64,000 bases of DNA from contig NC_068975.1 in assembly GCF_016808095.1 (NCBI RefSeq), forward strand, positions 34,328,001-34,392,000. The letters are read 5' to 3'. Position numbers and translations under genes: made by a program. Under the pieces are notes generated by a model. The model made no database searches and was not told where the DNA came from. It saw only the letters and a program-made list of their open reading frames with translations. Shown here in pieces: positions 12,941-26,352 of this stretch (positions are counted from its first letter, which is position 1; every line of letters starts with the position of its first letter). Source of the stretch: Vigna angularis (lineage: Eukaryota > Streptophyta > Magnoliopsida > Fabales > Fabaceae).

Positions 12941-12954
12941 ATATGTATAGCTAG
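12941..12954 (+). CDS. Predicted 14-nt terminal coding exon of the trihelix gene
   Basis: After the acceptor ATTGCTGCAG the sequence AT ATG TAT AGC TAG, joined in phase 1 to the last G of exon 1, completes a GAT codon and reads Asp-Met-Tyr-Ser-stop. The protein would be 301 residues, ending ...SGSN-DMYS. I recall related legume trihelix proteins ending in a similar short D-[IM]-Y-S tail, but this is memory and not a search. The 3' UTR would follow in 12955 onward; no canonical AATAAA stands out. Confidence 0.5.
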
Positions 12955-15900
12955 CCTGGTGAAGTGGGCGATGGTTGGATAATGGTGCTTGAAAAACTGT
13001 CTTGGTTTGGGTCTAGTCGTGGGAAAAGTACATATCTTCAGCTGATATACTGTCATGAGGGAAATATCTCCTATAGAAATTTATCCTGGAGTAATTTTGG
13101 ATTCTTTTAGCTAGCCTTTTATTTGTTGTTATTAGTCCTTCCTTATAAATTAAATCAGCGACTGTGCTAGGCCTAATTTGGCTCCGATATAGAATTTGCT
13201 CCAATGTATAACACTCTTATGCCAAATGCCCTCCCTTTTCCCTTTTCACTACCTGGTTTGTTTTTTCAAAGCGCTGTGATAAGTTAGACAGGTAATTAAC
13301 AAAACAACATAGTTTCCATTGTCGTCCAGTTTCTCACATTAAAAACGCCTAGCTAATATTAGTAAAAACAAACTCGGTCCGTGAAAAAATGTGTACTTTG
13401 TTCGAACTCGACCAAAAATTTCTCATTTGTTCTGCTTGTGTTTGATATATAAGCCCTTATTTCAAAAACTTACTCCGACATAGGCAATGTATATATTCAT
13501 TGTTGAATAACCATTTGTTACCTTAGTCCAAGTCAAAATTGGTGTTTCTCAAAGTTCATCTACTATTCCACTTATTCTTCGACTACATGGGTGGTTTGGA
13601 TTTTGGAAAAGCTCGTTCGTCATCGTTACAAAAAACTCGACTTGGAAATGGTACGAAATTTGTGTTTAGTCACTACTTTATTTTAGTAGTTTACAAATTT
13701 TAAAAACTAAATAGTTTTCAAAAGCTTAAGAATTAAATAATTATGCAAACAAGCCATAAACACCTTGGTGCATGCTTGCATTTCCGATCTCGTGTACTCA
13801 AAAGTACGACATCTCCTTACATGCATATGACTATCATATACTATGCAAGGACTTTTTTTTGTGCATATTAGTATAAAGGATTATAGTCTTTTTTAATCCT
13901 TTCGGGAGACATGCAAGCTAAAAGAGTAGAAAAGTCTTTAATTAGAATATTTAGTTTCAATTTTTTTGTGGGTTTGAAATCCTCTTATTTATAATTAGTT
14001 AAGTTTCTTAGGATATGAGTTGTGTTTCATTGAAGGTGATTCTTGATAAACTTTCGTCTTCATTTATTAATTGATTGATCTTTCTATCCCATGGATAAAG
14101 ATTTGCATAAGTTAAAAGTTGAACTTGTGTAAAAGTCAAATAACTAAAATCATACTTTTAATTTAAAAATTAATATGTTTAATAAAGTTTTAAATCTTAC
14201 TGAAATTTTGGTGACAATGAAATACACATGCTTTTTAATAACATCTGTCATTGCGTACAAGTAACAATGGGTCTTTCCTATTGCTGCTATTGTGTAGATA
14301 AGGATGATGATTCTTCAATTACATAATTTCATATATTTAAAAATATAGAGACAAGTACGACGATGAAATAAGATAATAACAACCTCAACAATTTAACTAA
14401 AATTCAAACTTGAAACTTAATAAACCCTGTTATTATTTAATCATCTTATAAGATTCGAAAGGGAATTAAGTGATTTTAACATATACGAACGAGGAACCGT
14501 TTAATACACTTTGTTCGTAGGCAAATTGAATAGCCAAAAATAACGGGGGAGGGAGGGAATGGTTGAAAACTTCAGTGCCTATAACTTTCCTTAATCTTGT
14601 AATTATAATTCTTCCAATGCAATGCCTCAAATGCAGCAACATATGAGAGATCTCATTTTTGACTGCTGCTTCAGAATTATATAAGGGACGGACAAGTGCA
14701 TGTTTTGTAATGAGATTGTGATGAAGATTTTAATTATTGAATATTTGGACGGAAGCTTTCAGATGTGTATGGACATGTGTGAGAAAGGATATATATAAGA
14801 TCGTATAAAATAGTAAACATCTGTAAATCTATCCATTCGATCCTCAACGTTTCTATTTTGGGGAAGAGGTCTAATATGTGATAACAACTTACAAGATAGA
14901 ACATATATATATGCATATATATTTAAGACCTACTCAGACCAAACTTGCTCCAAAAGGATTATTATGTTCAGAACTACGTACTAATTAAGTAATGGGATTT
15001 CAATATTTTTCTGTCATAATTTTTAGTCGAAGCAGCAGAATGATGATACTTTTAGGACATGCTCTTTCACTTTCGCGTATTAAATCCCCAGTTCGAGTAA
15101 GTCTTCGTCAGGCCCCTGCATGCAACACTGCTTAGCAAAGTCACTTGTTACAATAATATACATAATCTCACTGAGAAGTCACTATAAAAATTTGATTGCA
15201 ATACATAGAAGCATTTTCGAAAAAACTAAATCTTTGTTTCTGCAAATATGCACACCAAACATGCAAAAGTAGTTTAGTTTAGGTGAAGTCAGACATTATG
15301 GTGCATGTCGTCCAACTTGTTTGGTGCCAAAAGAAGTTTCATCATTCTGTACAATGCAGTTTGTTTTCAGAATACTTTTGACTCTAATTTCTTATACTTT
15401 TACATTTTAATAAAAATGAAAAAGTAGAATAATATATAAAAATAAAAGATTCATTCATTATTTTAAGATTTTAGATAAAAAATGATATGAATCGATATTA
15501 ATTTTAAATCTTATTGGTGTTTAAGTCTCTAGAGACTGTTTGTTTTTATCATTCAACCAAAAATAAATAAACTCTAAGCATATTTATAGATGCTAATTAA
15601 TGGTATGATGCATCACATTCGTAAATAGTTTATGTGTAGGAATTTATTTATGTATACATAATATATTATATTGTAGTACAATACAATTTAGGCCAAATTC
15701 GACTGCTTTATAAATTTCTATACATATATAACGAATCCGGTCTCTCAGTTTTTTAAGATTAAACAATTATACCCAACTGTTAACATGTAATCTTCTAATA
15801 ATAAAAAGCATACTCTATATTAGCACTGACGATTGCTTAGTACTAAGATATATTTAAAATAAAATTAAATAAAAGAATTTTTCATGAAGTTATATATATT

Positions 15901-16880
15901 AACGTTTTTAATTCATAATAATTAAATGATATATCCATAGACTAAGATTGTTTATATATTTAAAAATAGATTAAAGCCTGCAATTTATTACAAGTATATG
16001 ATAGTAATAGTTAAACCAACAGTTAACATCTATTAAGAAGGGCTAACCAAAATGAAAAACTGTTAATAAATATAATTTATTTTTAGAATATGTTCAGTGT
16101 CCAACAAAGAATGTATCTACTTAGAGTATCTCACACACACTGTTCATTCAAGGCCTTAATTATAACAACAAACAATATAGTAATAACATAATTTCCAAAC
16201 ACAGCATATTTAACGTTTGAAAGTGAAAAAAGAATTTATGGGAAGGGAAACCTTTAGAAATAATTAAAAATACTATTCATGTGGATAATGGCAATTTAGT
16301 GTTTTTTTTATTATTTTAATTTCTCATAGTCATAAATAATAAAAACCAATATTCCCTAAAAAGAATTTCTTATTAATATAAATTTTAAACATTATAAAAT
16401 TTTAACTTAGTTAGAAATCTTAAAATCTTCCAAATTCATTGCAATAGCAGAAGGATTATGATGGGTCAAGTAAGAAAAAAGTAAGACTAAAACTTTAGTT
16501 TCTAGAATATTGTTAAACTTAAATGTATATATTGTAAAATGTGTAAATATTTAAACTTTAATGTTGATATATTATTAGAACATTTTTTTTACTATCATCT
16601 AAAGGTAAAAAGAACATTTTTATGATATTACAAATATTAATGTTTTTTAATAATCATATAACAATTTAAGATTGTTTGACTTATTAAATTTAAACTTTGC
16701 AGTAGTATTTTAATCAATTATTGTCTCCATTAACATTTATCCCACTATTTTGAGAAGGGTTGTGGTATAATGACAAATAAATTTATATTTATAGATGTTG
16801 TTTCAATATATTTTTATACTGACAAAAAATGTTTAGATTGAAGTGACATAGTTTAAATATAAGTATATTCAAATTTTTAG

Positions 16881-16920
<40 letters not shown>

Positions 16921-19339
16921 TCTTCCTTCTTATATCTATTTTAGATTTAACTTGCTACATTTTTTAATTTATTTACTATTTTATTTTAAAATTTACATAA
17001 TATAATTATTTATTAGTAATTAACATGTATTTAATTAAACATTTTTTATTTTTATTTGAATGTTTTATAAAGAGAGTAATTAATAAATATTTAAACAGAT
17101 ACAGATACAAATATAAGTATGGACACAAGTTCACACATATATTTATTTCCCGACTAAGAAAAAAATAATTTTACCTATCAAGTATAAAAAATATAAATAA
17201 GAACTATTACTTCATTAACAAACATATATCTCATCAACATAGTCTCCCATTATGTCTTGAATAGATTGACTTGATAAACTCATTAAATTGATTTGTCTTT
17301 TTAATCACTTCAAATGGGAACCATAATTGTTATAAACTATTTTTCAAAATCTAGTCAATTCAATCAACCTGATCTTTTTTTAACTCTTTGATTAATATAC
17401 TTTAGACTTTAAAACTTTTTTTTTACTACTTTTATCCTATCCTTCTTTTTAAGTCATTTTATTATAGTCTTATCTAGTGTTAATAAGGGTTTTAATTATA
17501 AGTATTTTTATATTTTAGGTGAATAAATTAATGACACACATATATAATACATACATATACATAGACACGTACGAATTATAAAAAGATAAGCATCAAAAGA
17601 AACAAACAACAAATGATTAAATATTAATATTTTACCTCTTTAATTAATATTAATATTTTACCTCATTAATATAAAATTAAATATTTATAACTATGGTTTT
17701 AATTTTTTTTATTTCTTTCAAATTGACTATTTTCTTGTAATTCCAACAAAATAAGTTAAAATATAAGTTCAGATTCCGTTTTACACTGCATTCAGACCAA
17801 TTCATACAAATAACAAAAAGTAGAAACAGAAATGACAAATGAGTGAGGTAGAAGAAAAGAAGGAATACGAGAAAAAATGAGGTAGAAGATAGGAAAATGA
17901 ACGTATGTATATGTTGTCTCTTCCTAGGCTCAAAATCAAGCCATGATGGAATATCATTCAATCATCATCAGTCTTGGTATGCTTTGCCATGAACACAATT
18001 TTCTACCAACCATGAGACAGTGTTTATAAGAACCCAACATTCAACTACGTGATGGGACAACAACGATGAATAAGTGGGGGTCATTTCAAGCAAATATTTG
18101 TTTCTTTATACTCTATTACTTCACTCACTGACTCTATGTCATAATTATAGTAAGATTAAAATTGAAGAAAAAGTTCCTCTATGTTCTTGTTAGAAATTGA
18201 AATTAACGGTAATTAAGAAAACATTGTTTTTCAAGATGTTCGAAGAGAAGTTCCAATACATGAGCATGGTAGCATATATAAAAAGAGGCAGAGAGGGAGA
18301 GACACTATACCAACCAATGTGTCCCAGTGAAAATTTAAGTCAGTATATGTGCTAATAGTTTTAAAACTCTCAGAAGCAGACACATTAATGCACACTTACA
18401 TAGTAATGACAAACAGGGAGATATCTTTCCGACAGAACAATCTTTTAAGTTGAGTTTATGATTAATCTATTTCTCTTTATATACATTATGTACTTTTACT
18501 ATTATTTCTAAGTAAAAGATTCAAATTTTAACTTTCCTTTCTACTTTTTAGAGAATATTTGTGAATATACTTGTGAAGAGACAATATGTATATACGGTAG
18601 AGAGACAGACAAAAAGAAACGTCCTAGGTCATTTTCGTATAATCTCTCTTCACATTCACAACTACATTAATTAGTACACATTATAATAAGCACACACATG
18701 TCCATCACTGAACAAACCAACGTTTGTGTGATGCTGAGAGAGACAAACAGATAAAAATGAACTTTTGTCTACCTTGTTTGTAATGTGACACAATATTTTT
18801 ATGGACCACACTACCGTACAGATGGTCTTAGAGAAGGATTCGGTTTTATTAATTAAAAAGCACGTATTCGATTAAAATAAAAAACCGAAATTGAAGTACG
18901 TTTCAGGTTCTACGTTGGTTTGTATGAATAACATGCAACGTATATGTGAAGCTGGCATGGCCATGGGGAGCAAAAACATCAAGCATAATCAGAAATAGGG
19001 CCAAAATCAGCATAAAGTGCCTACCTGAGAATTATTTAATTAGGAAACTGCAATAACAGTGTTTTGAATGATAGGAGAGAGAAAGAGAGAGTGAAAAGGA
19101 TACAATGGAGAGAGAGAGAGGGTATCCTTTCTAGACTAATTATTATTCTTTTCCGTCTTTAGCTGCTATATTACTCTACTCAAACAATTTCTCAATCCAC
19201 CATGGGAATTTAGGGTTTGTTTGTGTCATGCTTCTAGGGTTTGTGTTATGTATAGTTGTATACTCCATAGTATTTCCATGGCTAACATAGTTTTTTATTA
19301 AAAGCTTGAATTTTTGCAATTATTGTAGTGTGAGTCTAT

Positions 19340-19341
<2 letters not shown>
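12955..19341. other. Spacer between trihelix and ALOG genes
   Basis: The first few hundred bases are probably trihelix 3' UTR and flank. The rest is AT-rich with no recognisable gene; it includes an (AT)n run at 16882-16915 and purine-rich GA patches near 19075-19120. The part next to 19555 lies on the 3' side of the minus-strand ALOG gene and may carry its 3' UTR. Confidence 0.6.
16882..16915. repeat. (AT)n microsatellite
   Basis: About 17 uninterrupted AT units in AT-rich spacer. Confidence 0.9.

Positions 19342-19394
<53 letters not shown>
19342..19394. repeat. (AT)n microsatellite
   Basis: About 26 uninterrupted AT units, roughly 160 bp beyond the stop codon of the ALOG gene on its 3' side. 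Confidence 0.95.
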
Positions 19395-19397
<3 letters not shown>

Positions 19398-19554
19398 TAG
19401 TGATGAGGTTTGTTAATCAACCTACCGACCCACAGGTAATGAGTGTTTGTCCTATCTACAGAGAGAAGGGATTTGTGGCATATAAATTGAAAACATACCA
19501 AAAATCAAGAAACAGATGAATGATTGATATTAGAAATTACCATCGATATCGATC

Positions 19555-20106
19555 TCAAGTGGCCAATTGCTTGAGGGACTTGGGAGGGTGATGAGGGCCC
19601 TTGAGTTGGTTCTTCTTCTTCTTTTTCTTGGTGTAAGGGATGCCTCTTGCCTTTGCTTGACACTCCTTCACCTCACGAAGGTACACGCGAATAGCTCCGC
19701 TGCCAAAGGGGTTGGTCTCCGGCGACCCTCCGTGCTCCTCGTAGGCGGCCCGAAGCCGTCCGATGAGCGCATCCAGACTCCCCCATGCCTGTCTCAGAGG
19801 ACAGGTGCATGGCGCCGGCGGATCGGGCTGCCCGAAGAAGATGCAACCGTGGAGGTGGACCTTGGTTTTTCCGAACTGGTCCAGGTAGCGAAGGAACTCG
19901 AGCACGTGGTTGAAGTTACACTGGGAAAGCGAAACTGGCGGTGTCTGGTTCTTGAGGTACTGTCCAAAGGTGTTCCAGTCTCGGCGCTTCTGCGATTCGT
20001 AGCGGCTGAGAGGGGCGGGGACCTGCTGCTGATGGCGCTGATCAGAGGCGACGGCGGCGACAGCCCTTGACGATGAGGGTGCTTGGTTGTGCATTTGGGT
20101 GGACAT
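19555..20106 (-). CDS. LSH: ALOG-domain (LSH/G1) transcriptional regulator
   Basis: Intronless 183-residue protein. After a short Gln/Ser/Ala-rich N-terminus, the ALOG (DUF640) domain spans about residues 31-158, from [15 protein letters not shown] through the [20 protein letters not shown] core to [19 protein letters not shown] zinc-ribbon insertion is visible as H84-x3-C88 ... C100-x-C102. A lysine run at 160-165 is the likely nuclear localisation signal. ALOG proteins descend from the DNA-binding domain of a tyrosine-recombinase-type transposase and act as nuclear regulators of light responses, organ boundaries and meristem or nodule identity. The [20 protein letters not shown] plus poly-Lys ending looks more like the LSH10-type group than LSH3/LSH4, but the subgroup call is from memory. 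The start at 20106 is the first in-frame ATG; a second Met at residue 5 is possible. Length is normal for the family. The gene is GC-rich compared with its surroundings. Confidence 0.96.
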   Translation of the reverse strand: MSTQMHNQAPSSSRAVAAVASDQRHQQQVPAPLSRYESQKRRDWNTFGQYLKNQTPPVSLSQCNFNHVLEFLRYLDQFGKTKVHLHGCIFFGQPDPPAPCTCPLRQAWGSLDALIGRLRAAYEEHGGSPETNPFGSGAIRVYLREVKECQAKARGIPYTKKKKKKNQLKGPHHPPKSLKQLAT

Positions 20107-20351
20107 GGTGAGAATTGGAATAGGTATGAGTGGAAGGAGAAATATGAGACAGGAGAGGTGGAAGAAGAAGAGGTGAAAGAAAAGAATGTGTTAGTGCAGT
20201 GGAGAAAGATGAAAATCACATCTTGGGGTCTTTTGAGAGGACATGTTATGGGCCCTATTTCAAGGTGCTTTTGTTCCCCTTTTCCTACCCCTTCCCCCTC
20301 TCATATTTCCATTTCCACTTTTTACCTATTTGCACTAACTTTTATATATGT
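20107..20351 (-). promoter_or_regulatory. Promoter/leader of the ALOG gene
   Basis: Read on the minus strand, a TATATAAA box (plus positions 20341-20348, within CATATATAAAAG) lies about 235 bp upstream of the ATG. The stretch between is pyrimidine-rich nearest the start codon, as plant leaders often are. This would place transcription start near 20310 with a leader of roughly 200 nt. Position is inferred from the TATA box only. Confidence 0.5.
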
Positions 20352-20429
20352 ATCTTCATTTTTTAACCATAAACCAATATATATACCATCGATCATAATA
20401 TTTTTTTTATTGATGATAATTTTGTAGCA

Positions 20430-23075
20430 TGCATAATGAGGTGTTATATGCTATAAATAATTAAAAGGCTATATACTTATTTTATTGTTTTTGTGTAATT
20501 GAAAGAAGGCAATTAGAATTAGTGTGTTACCGCGTAGTCGGTGTGGTTTGGTGCTTGTAGTCCAAGTGTGTCTGATTTGATTTAGTCCACTACTAATCAA
20601 CTTGGTTATCCATAATCATCAGTGCTTTGTGAGCTAATAAGATTACATCTATTATTTTTTATCAGATTCTGGTCTGCTCTTTTTATTTGTGCTCGTATGC
20701 AAAGGTTACTATGACTCATATGAACGTGTATGTAGGGGAAGGGATTTAACTACATAGTATGGTTCAAGTATTCAAATATTAATTGGTTTCGAATTTCTTT
20801 CACTTACACAGTAATTGCAACTTTGCTTTCATTCCAATTATTAAGTTTTTTTTCCTGCAATTCAAAAGAATTGTGAGATTTTTTTATCAGCAAAAAAATA
20901 TATTACTGCAACAAATATGATGTTTTAGTAAAAAAATTATATACAAAAAATAACGGAAATTAATAAGCACTGTGATTTCTACTATCCCAATCCATAAATA
21001 TATAAACAAATAATTAAATATCAGATCACGATCTTACATTATATGTCTCTGCGATTCATATAAATACAAATGTAAATCTATTTAGCAAACAACTTGTGAT
21101 AAAATTAGTAGCCTATTATGGTTTGCTCCAAAATATCACCTAATAAATTTGTGACTATGGTCATCATATGTCATTAAATGGATACATTTTATTAGTCTTT
21201 TGTTGGGTGAATAAAGGACCATTTAGTCTTTAAAAGGTAAAACAATTTTTTTAAACGTCATATAAAAAAACTAAAAATAAAATATATCTTTTAAAATTTG
21301 AGTTATAATAATAAAATTAATTTTAATTTTAAATATATAAATTACAATACATAGATATGTTTTAATAACATATTTTATAATTTATTCAAAAGTAATTATT
21401 ATTTTCTAAAATAATGTTGTCTGAAATTGTATGGACGAATTGGATCTATGAATATTTAGATTAAATAGACTAAGGAAAAAATTAATTGATTTATATTCAA
21501 AAAAATTTAATCTAACCTGATAAACTTTATAGATTTTTTCACTTTTTAAGTCAAGTTCATATTCACATGGTCATTATCTAGAGAAAATAAAACCCAATTT
21601 TTAATAGACAAATCGCATAACTAATTTTAGTTAAATTTTACCTTTAGTGAAACCAAAATTTTCATATTAGTTAATTGTTTTTGAAAAAGTTACTTAAACA
21701 TTGTAGTTTTTTTAATTTACTTTATGTACCTGTATTTCTAACATGTTTCAATTGAAAATTCATAACTAATTCATCTTAACCAATTTAGTAATTGAAAAAT
21801 TAATTAAAAATAAACATTTTGACTATAGCAATCCTAATAGTATTTTGAGTCACATATTATAAGTAATGTTTTGAGTGTTTCGAGAAATATTTACAAGTAA
21901 TATATTTAGTATATATGTAATAATGTTGGACATAGTTAATTGCTAAAGTTGTTAAATGAGCATTATGCTATTTTCTATTTGAATTAGTTAGGAGTTGGAT
22001 ATGTTTATTAGTTATCTTTTTTTAACTTCTATATTAAGATGTCTGTCTAACTAGTTAGATAAGACGTTTCTTAGATTGTTTGTTTTAACTTTTTAATTGA
22101 ACATTTAATTAAGTATTTTGTTGATTAAGTTCATGCAATTGTCTACAAAAGATACAATTTTTATTATCACATACAGTCTTTATAATTGATTCTTCATTTC
22201 TTAAATCTTGAGCCATAAGATTTTTAGTTGCTCTATTTGGGTCCACATCCCTACAAATTAAGGAAGTGAACTTATTACATGTGCATAGCAATGTACTTTT
22301 GTTGACTACTCTTATTTTTAAAATGAATATATGTACTATAAACTTACAAGTCAAAAGTTACTTATAACTTTATCTATGTTTCATGTGAATGTATACCTTA
22401 TTGTTTAAAGGAAATTTTTGAACCTTCTCTTTAAGGAAGAGTCTTAATGAGAAGAATATGTTAAAGAAAAAAAAGAGATAAATGAACTCCCAAAATTAAA
22501 AGAATTTAATGAATTTCTTTATCAAAAGCTAAGAAAAGGTTGTGATGATATCGCTCATGATAAAAAAAAAAAGAGACTATATTTTTCATTTTATGTGTAT
22601 ATAGGTAAATATTTTTATTAATGCATTTACATTATATAGAATATTAAATATTCTATTTCGAGAGAAAATAAATATTTCTATTTGCCAACTAATCGAACTA
22701 GCTTCAATGTCATTTAATAGTCACAAAACATATATCTTAATATAAATATAGTATATGCGACTCATATTAGCACGGTTGAAACAAAATATATTGAGGCACG
22801 AAAATTAGTATCTGACAATTTACCAGAAAGGTCTCAGAACTGATTTAGGTTATTTTATACTATAGACTTAATGTAACTAGTTTGATTAGATCAAACATAG
22901 TGATGTGTATAGACATTAATTAAGAAAAATACTCAAATCAAACTAAAAATATATTGAATTTTAGAACCTTCTTCGTACTTTAAATGTTCTCAATGACTAA
23001 AGTCATCCAATGAATATCAAATTCTTTTTCAATCAGTTAGTTAGAAATTAATTATTTTTATTAATTATGTTTTTA
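20430..23075. other. AT-rich spacer, no gene
   Basis: Distal upstream region of the ALOG gene followed by AT-rich DNA with no protein-like frame. Nothing beyond short A/T runs is seen. Confidence 0.6.
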
Positions 23076-23155
23076 GTATATTATATTATATTATATTATA
23101 TGATGTTATATTTATTATATTATGTCACATTATATTATATTATTTATATTATATT
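23076..23155. repeat. Imperfect (ATATT)n tract
   Basis: Pentanucleotide ATATT/TATTA repeats with interruptions, ending at the target site of the first solo LTR. Confidence 0.85.
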
Positions 23156-23161
23156 AAGATG

Positions 23162-25760
23162 TGTCACGTCTCATTTATTACTATGCTGAATCACCTCTCT
23201 GCTTCCATTAATGCACCGTGCCACGCGTTCAGTGCATTAAAAAAAATCCTCCACCGATCCATGCATGCGCGCCACTTGTCAAATTAGAAACTTCTGAAGT
23301 CAGTGGTGGGGTGCATGTGTCGACGAGAGGGACGCTCGTCCGTCTGACAGTGGAATTTGAACAAAAGTGAATTTTCTGGAAAAATCTCCCACTCTCTCAC
23401 GCGCACCTTCTCCCCTTCCAAACTCAGAATCTCCATTTCTCCTCCTTCTCTCTATAACCCTTCTCCTTCTCTCTTCTGCAACTTACCACCCTTTTCTCCG
23501 TTCACGTTTCAGCACCGTAGGAACGTTCCCTGCACCGTGAGCTTCATTTTAGATCGAACAACTTCCAGCTCTGTAACCGGTAAGTTTCCCAACCTAGACG
23601 CTCGTTTCTAGTTTCTCTGCAAACCCAAATTCAGCTGCATGCAAGGGTGAAAACTAAGTCTCTACGTTTTCTTTTGGTTAGTTCTAGTTGAAGAGTTTAA
23701 GAGAAAAGTTGAGAATAGAAAGCCACATTTGGACGAGTCAAGATCTTCTTAGAACGATCACTACTGAATCCGGGTAAGGGAAGCTTATTAAATTTAATTC
23801 TTGAGTTATACTGTGTTGCATGATTGTTCTGTGAAGTTGTACTGTGTTGGATGCATGTTTTATGAATTTTGTTAATTATTATCTATGGTATCAGATTTTA
23901 GCATATGATTTTGATGATGAGTTGATGTATGAGAAGTATGGATTGTACTATGATATGAGTAATTTAATTTATGAAAGTTTATACTGAAAAATGTGTTACT
24001 GTAAGTTGAATTTGAATATGAAATCTATGATAATGAACGTTCGTTATCGAAACGGTCTTTGACCGTTCGGTATTCTCAGTAAATTCTTTGAAATAGTCGA
24101 ACCCTTTCATTTGGAAAGGATTCCATTTGAGGACGAACGCCCCCTTATACATAACTTTACGTTTGAGCGTTCGGCCAAACGTAGACATCATGAGTGTTGT
24201 GTGAGAAATTGAGAAGCTTGAGAATACACCTTCAGACACTTAGTCATATTGTTAAAAACGTAACTTCATCATTACAACTTATATGAAATCCTATTTCTAA
24301 GATTTTGAATCAGCAATGGGTATCGACCCAAAACGTACGTCCTAAGTGGCACTCGGTATTATACCGAACGCTCGTCCCAAAGCGTAAGTGATAAGTAGCG
24401 CTCGGTCTTATACCGAACACTCGCTCTTTCCATAATTACTAAATGAGTATAAATAAACGTTCGTCCTAAAACTTTCATAGCGTTCGTCCAAAAAGTAAAT
24501 AGCGTTCGTCCTAAACTTCAGTGAATTCGCGTACCGCGTTCGGTCATTTACTGGCAGTCGGTTTATTCTAACTAAATTGTACTTAGTACATTTAGCACTC
24601 GTCTTTTGTATTTTCATTCAGTTAGATTGACTCTAAATCTTGATCATTGAATTTTTCTAAGTATAAGTCGAATTGTTCTAGAGTCAGTTCACTTAACTGA
24701 TTCAAATTGTAATAACGTTCGTCAAGTTAAAAGTGTCAGCTTTATCCCTTTGGAAAAGAAGATCTTTCGGTCTCGCTCTTGACGTTCGTCCTCATTATGA
24801 AGAGGATTGAACGCTCGTCCTTTTATGGAAGTGGAACAAAGAATGAAAATGTGATTTAGAGGAAAGATTATAATGTGCGAACGGTATAAGAGATGAAACT
24901 ATGATTGTGGATTTTGAACGAGCGTTCCAGGGAGGAACGACTCTTGAATGAAAATTGAGATTTGTAAAGTATGAATGTGGTAAGCTTAGCTGGCGGGTCA
25001 TCCTGATATTCCGTGAGTGCTCGTTCTCAAGTAGAGAGGAGTATGTCATGTGTGGGAATGGCAGGAGGTCTTAGTCCATAACTGTAACTTGGACAGAACG
25101 GACTAACCTCAGGTGGCTGCTGACGAGTATTCCAGCTATCCCACCTGGGTGCACGGACGTCGTAGCTACACAGAATTCATACAGTCCGGACAGTCAGTCT
25201 AGTATCAGGAATTTGATTGAGTTAATGAATGAGTTGAATGTATGTGTTGTAATTATTTGACGTGCTTGATATGTATGAAATGCTTGATATTGCTTGGATT
25301 AAATTCAATAAGCTTACCCTTGCGTTTCCTTTGTGTTGTTTGTATCTGTACGTTCGTCTTGTCCTTGCAATGATCATCCGTGTGGATGTGAGCAGAGGGA
25401 GATGCTTCTTTGGGGGAAACACTTGAAGAAGAATTCATTGCTGAGGAGAATCTTGTAGAGGTTGAAGTGAAGGCCGAACAGAAAGACGTTCGGTGAGCTG
25501 TTAGCTTAGTTGGATTAGCGGGCCGTTTTAGAACGAGCGCCCTTTTGCTACAGTTGTGTAGTTGAACGTTCGGTATTTAGTTTTGTAAACCGTTCGTTCT
25601 TAATTATACTGAACGCGCGTACGTTTATCTGTACCTATGTAAGGCCGTTCGGCCAAATTGTGAACCCGATCCCTTTTATTTGTAAAACAGTTTTGTCATA
25701 TTAATATATGTTAATATTCTATTATATAATTGATGACTGTATAAATTTTGGGATGTTACA
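23162..25760 (+). mobile_element. Solo LTR 1 of a Ty3-type retrotransposon, 2.6 kb, TSD AGATG
   Basis: The segment starts TGTCACGTC and ends GGGATGTTACA (TG...CA) and is flanked by a perfect 5-bp duplication AGATG at 23157-23161 and 25761-25765. It contains no coding region, primer-binding site or second LTR, which is what a solo LTR left by unequal recombination looks like. A TATA-like CTCTATAAC near 23450, a CT-rich leader and a GGTAAG splice-donor-like site near 23580 suggest transcription on the plus strand, so the GGGATGTTACA end would be the 3' end. Unusually rich in CGTTCG/CGAACG words. Shares the GATCATCC..GTGGATG..GAGCAGA block with solo LTR 2 in opposite orientation. Ty3 rather than copia is inferred from length and terminal sequence. 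Confidence 0.82.
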
Positions 25761-25765
25761 AGATG

Positions 25766-26347
25766 CTTGTTTAAGTCTACATAGAGAAATATATAATTTT
25801 TAAAGCTTATATTAATTTAAAATTTTGTTGTAATTTTATAACAGAACCGTTCTATATTTTGTTGATCAAGATTTTTTTTAAAATAAAATGGTAATTTAAT
25901 TTTTTATGTGCTTTAGCATTTTCGATAAAATATTAATTGCTTGTGGTTCGTGCTTCTGATAGTGGGAACCTCAGTCAGCACTTCTTTCAATATTTTCAAA
26001 TTTAAAAATAAAAAACATGCATATCAAATGAAGAAATTGAAAAGCTACTTTATTGTTATATTTGTATTTGGACGAATAATGTTTATGCATATGAATTGAG
26101 AGAGTAATTTTTGTTTGTATTTATTCATATGCGAGAAGGTGAGAATGGGAAATTGCGATAAAGAGATTTATGCTATAAAGTGAAAGCCACGTTGAGAAAT
26201 TTAAGATCAAATTGTCTTGAGATAATATTTTTTCGATAAAAAAATAAATTTACCGATAAAATAAATTTTATAGTCAAAATAATTTTTGATGATAATATAA
26301 ATTTTTATCGATACATTTTATCAATAAAATAGACATTTTTGTAGACT
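25766..26347. other. Short spacer between the two solo LTRs
   Basis: AT-rich host sequence. Its right part (about 26220-26345) has repeated ATCGATAAA/ACCGATAAA-like words suggesting an older repeat into which solo LTR 2 inserted. No gene. Confidence 0.55.
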
Positions 26348-26352
26348 TTGAC

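Noticed and set aside
19567..20427. Plus-strand frames over and beside the ALOG gene
   Set aside because: Antisense shadows of the GC-rich ALOG coding sequence and its leader.
24000..25700. CGTTCG-rich region as a novel gene or regulatory RNA
   Set aside because: It lies wholly inside a TG...CA segment flanked by AGATG duplications, so solo LTR is the simpler explanation; the word enrichment itself is reported as a finding.
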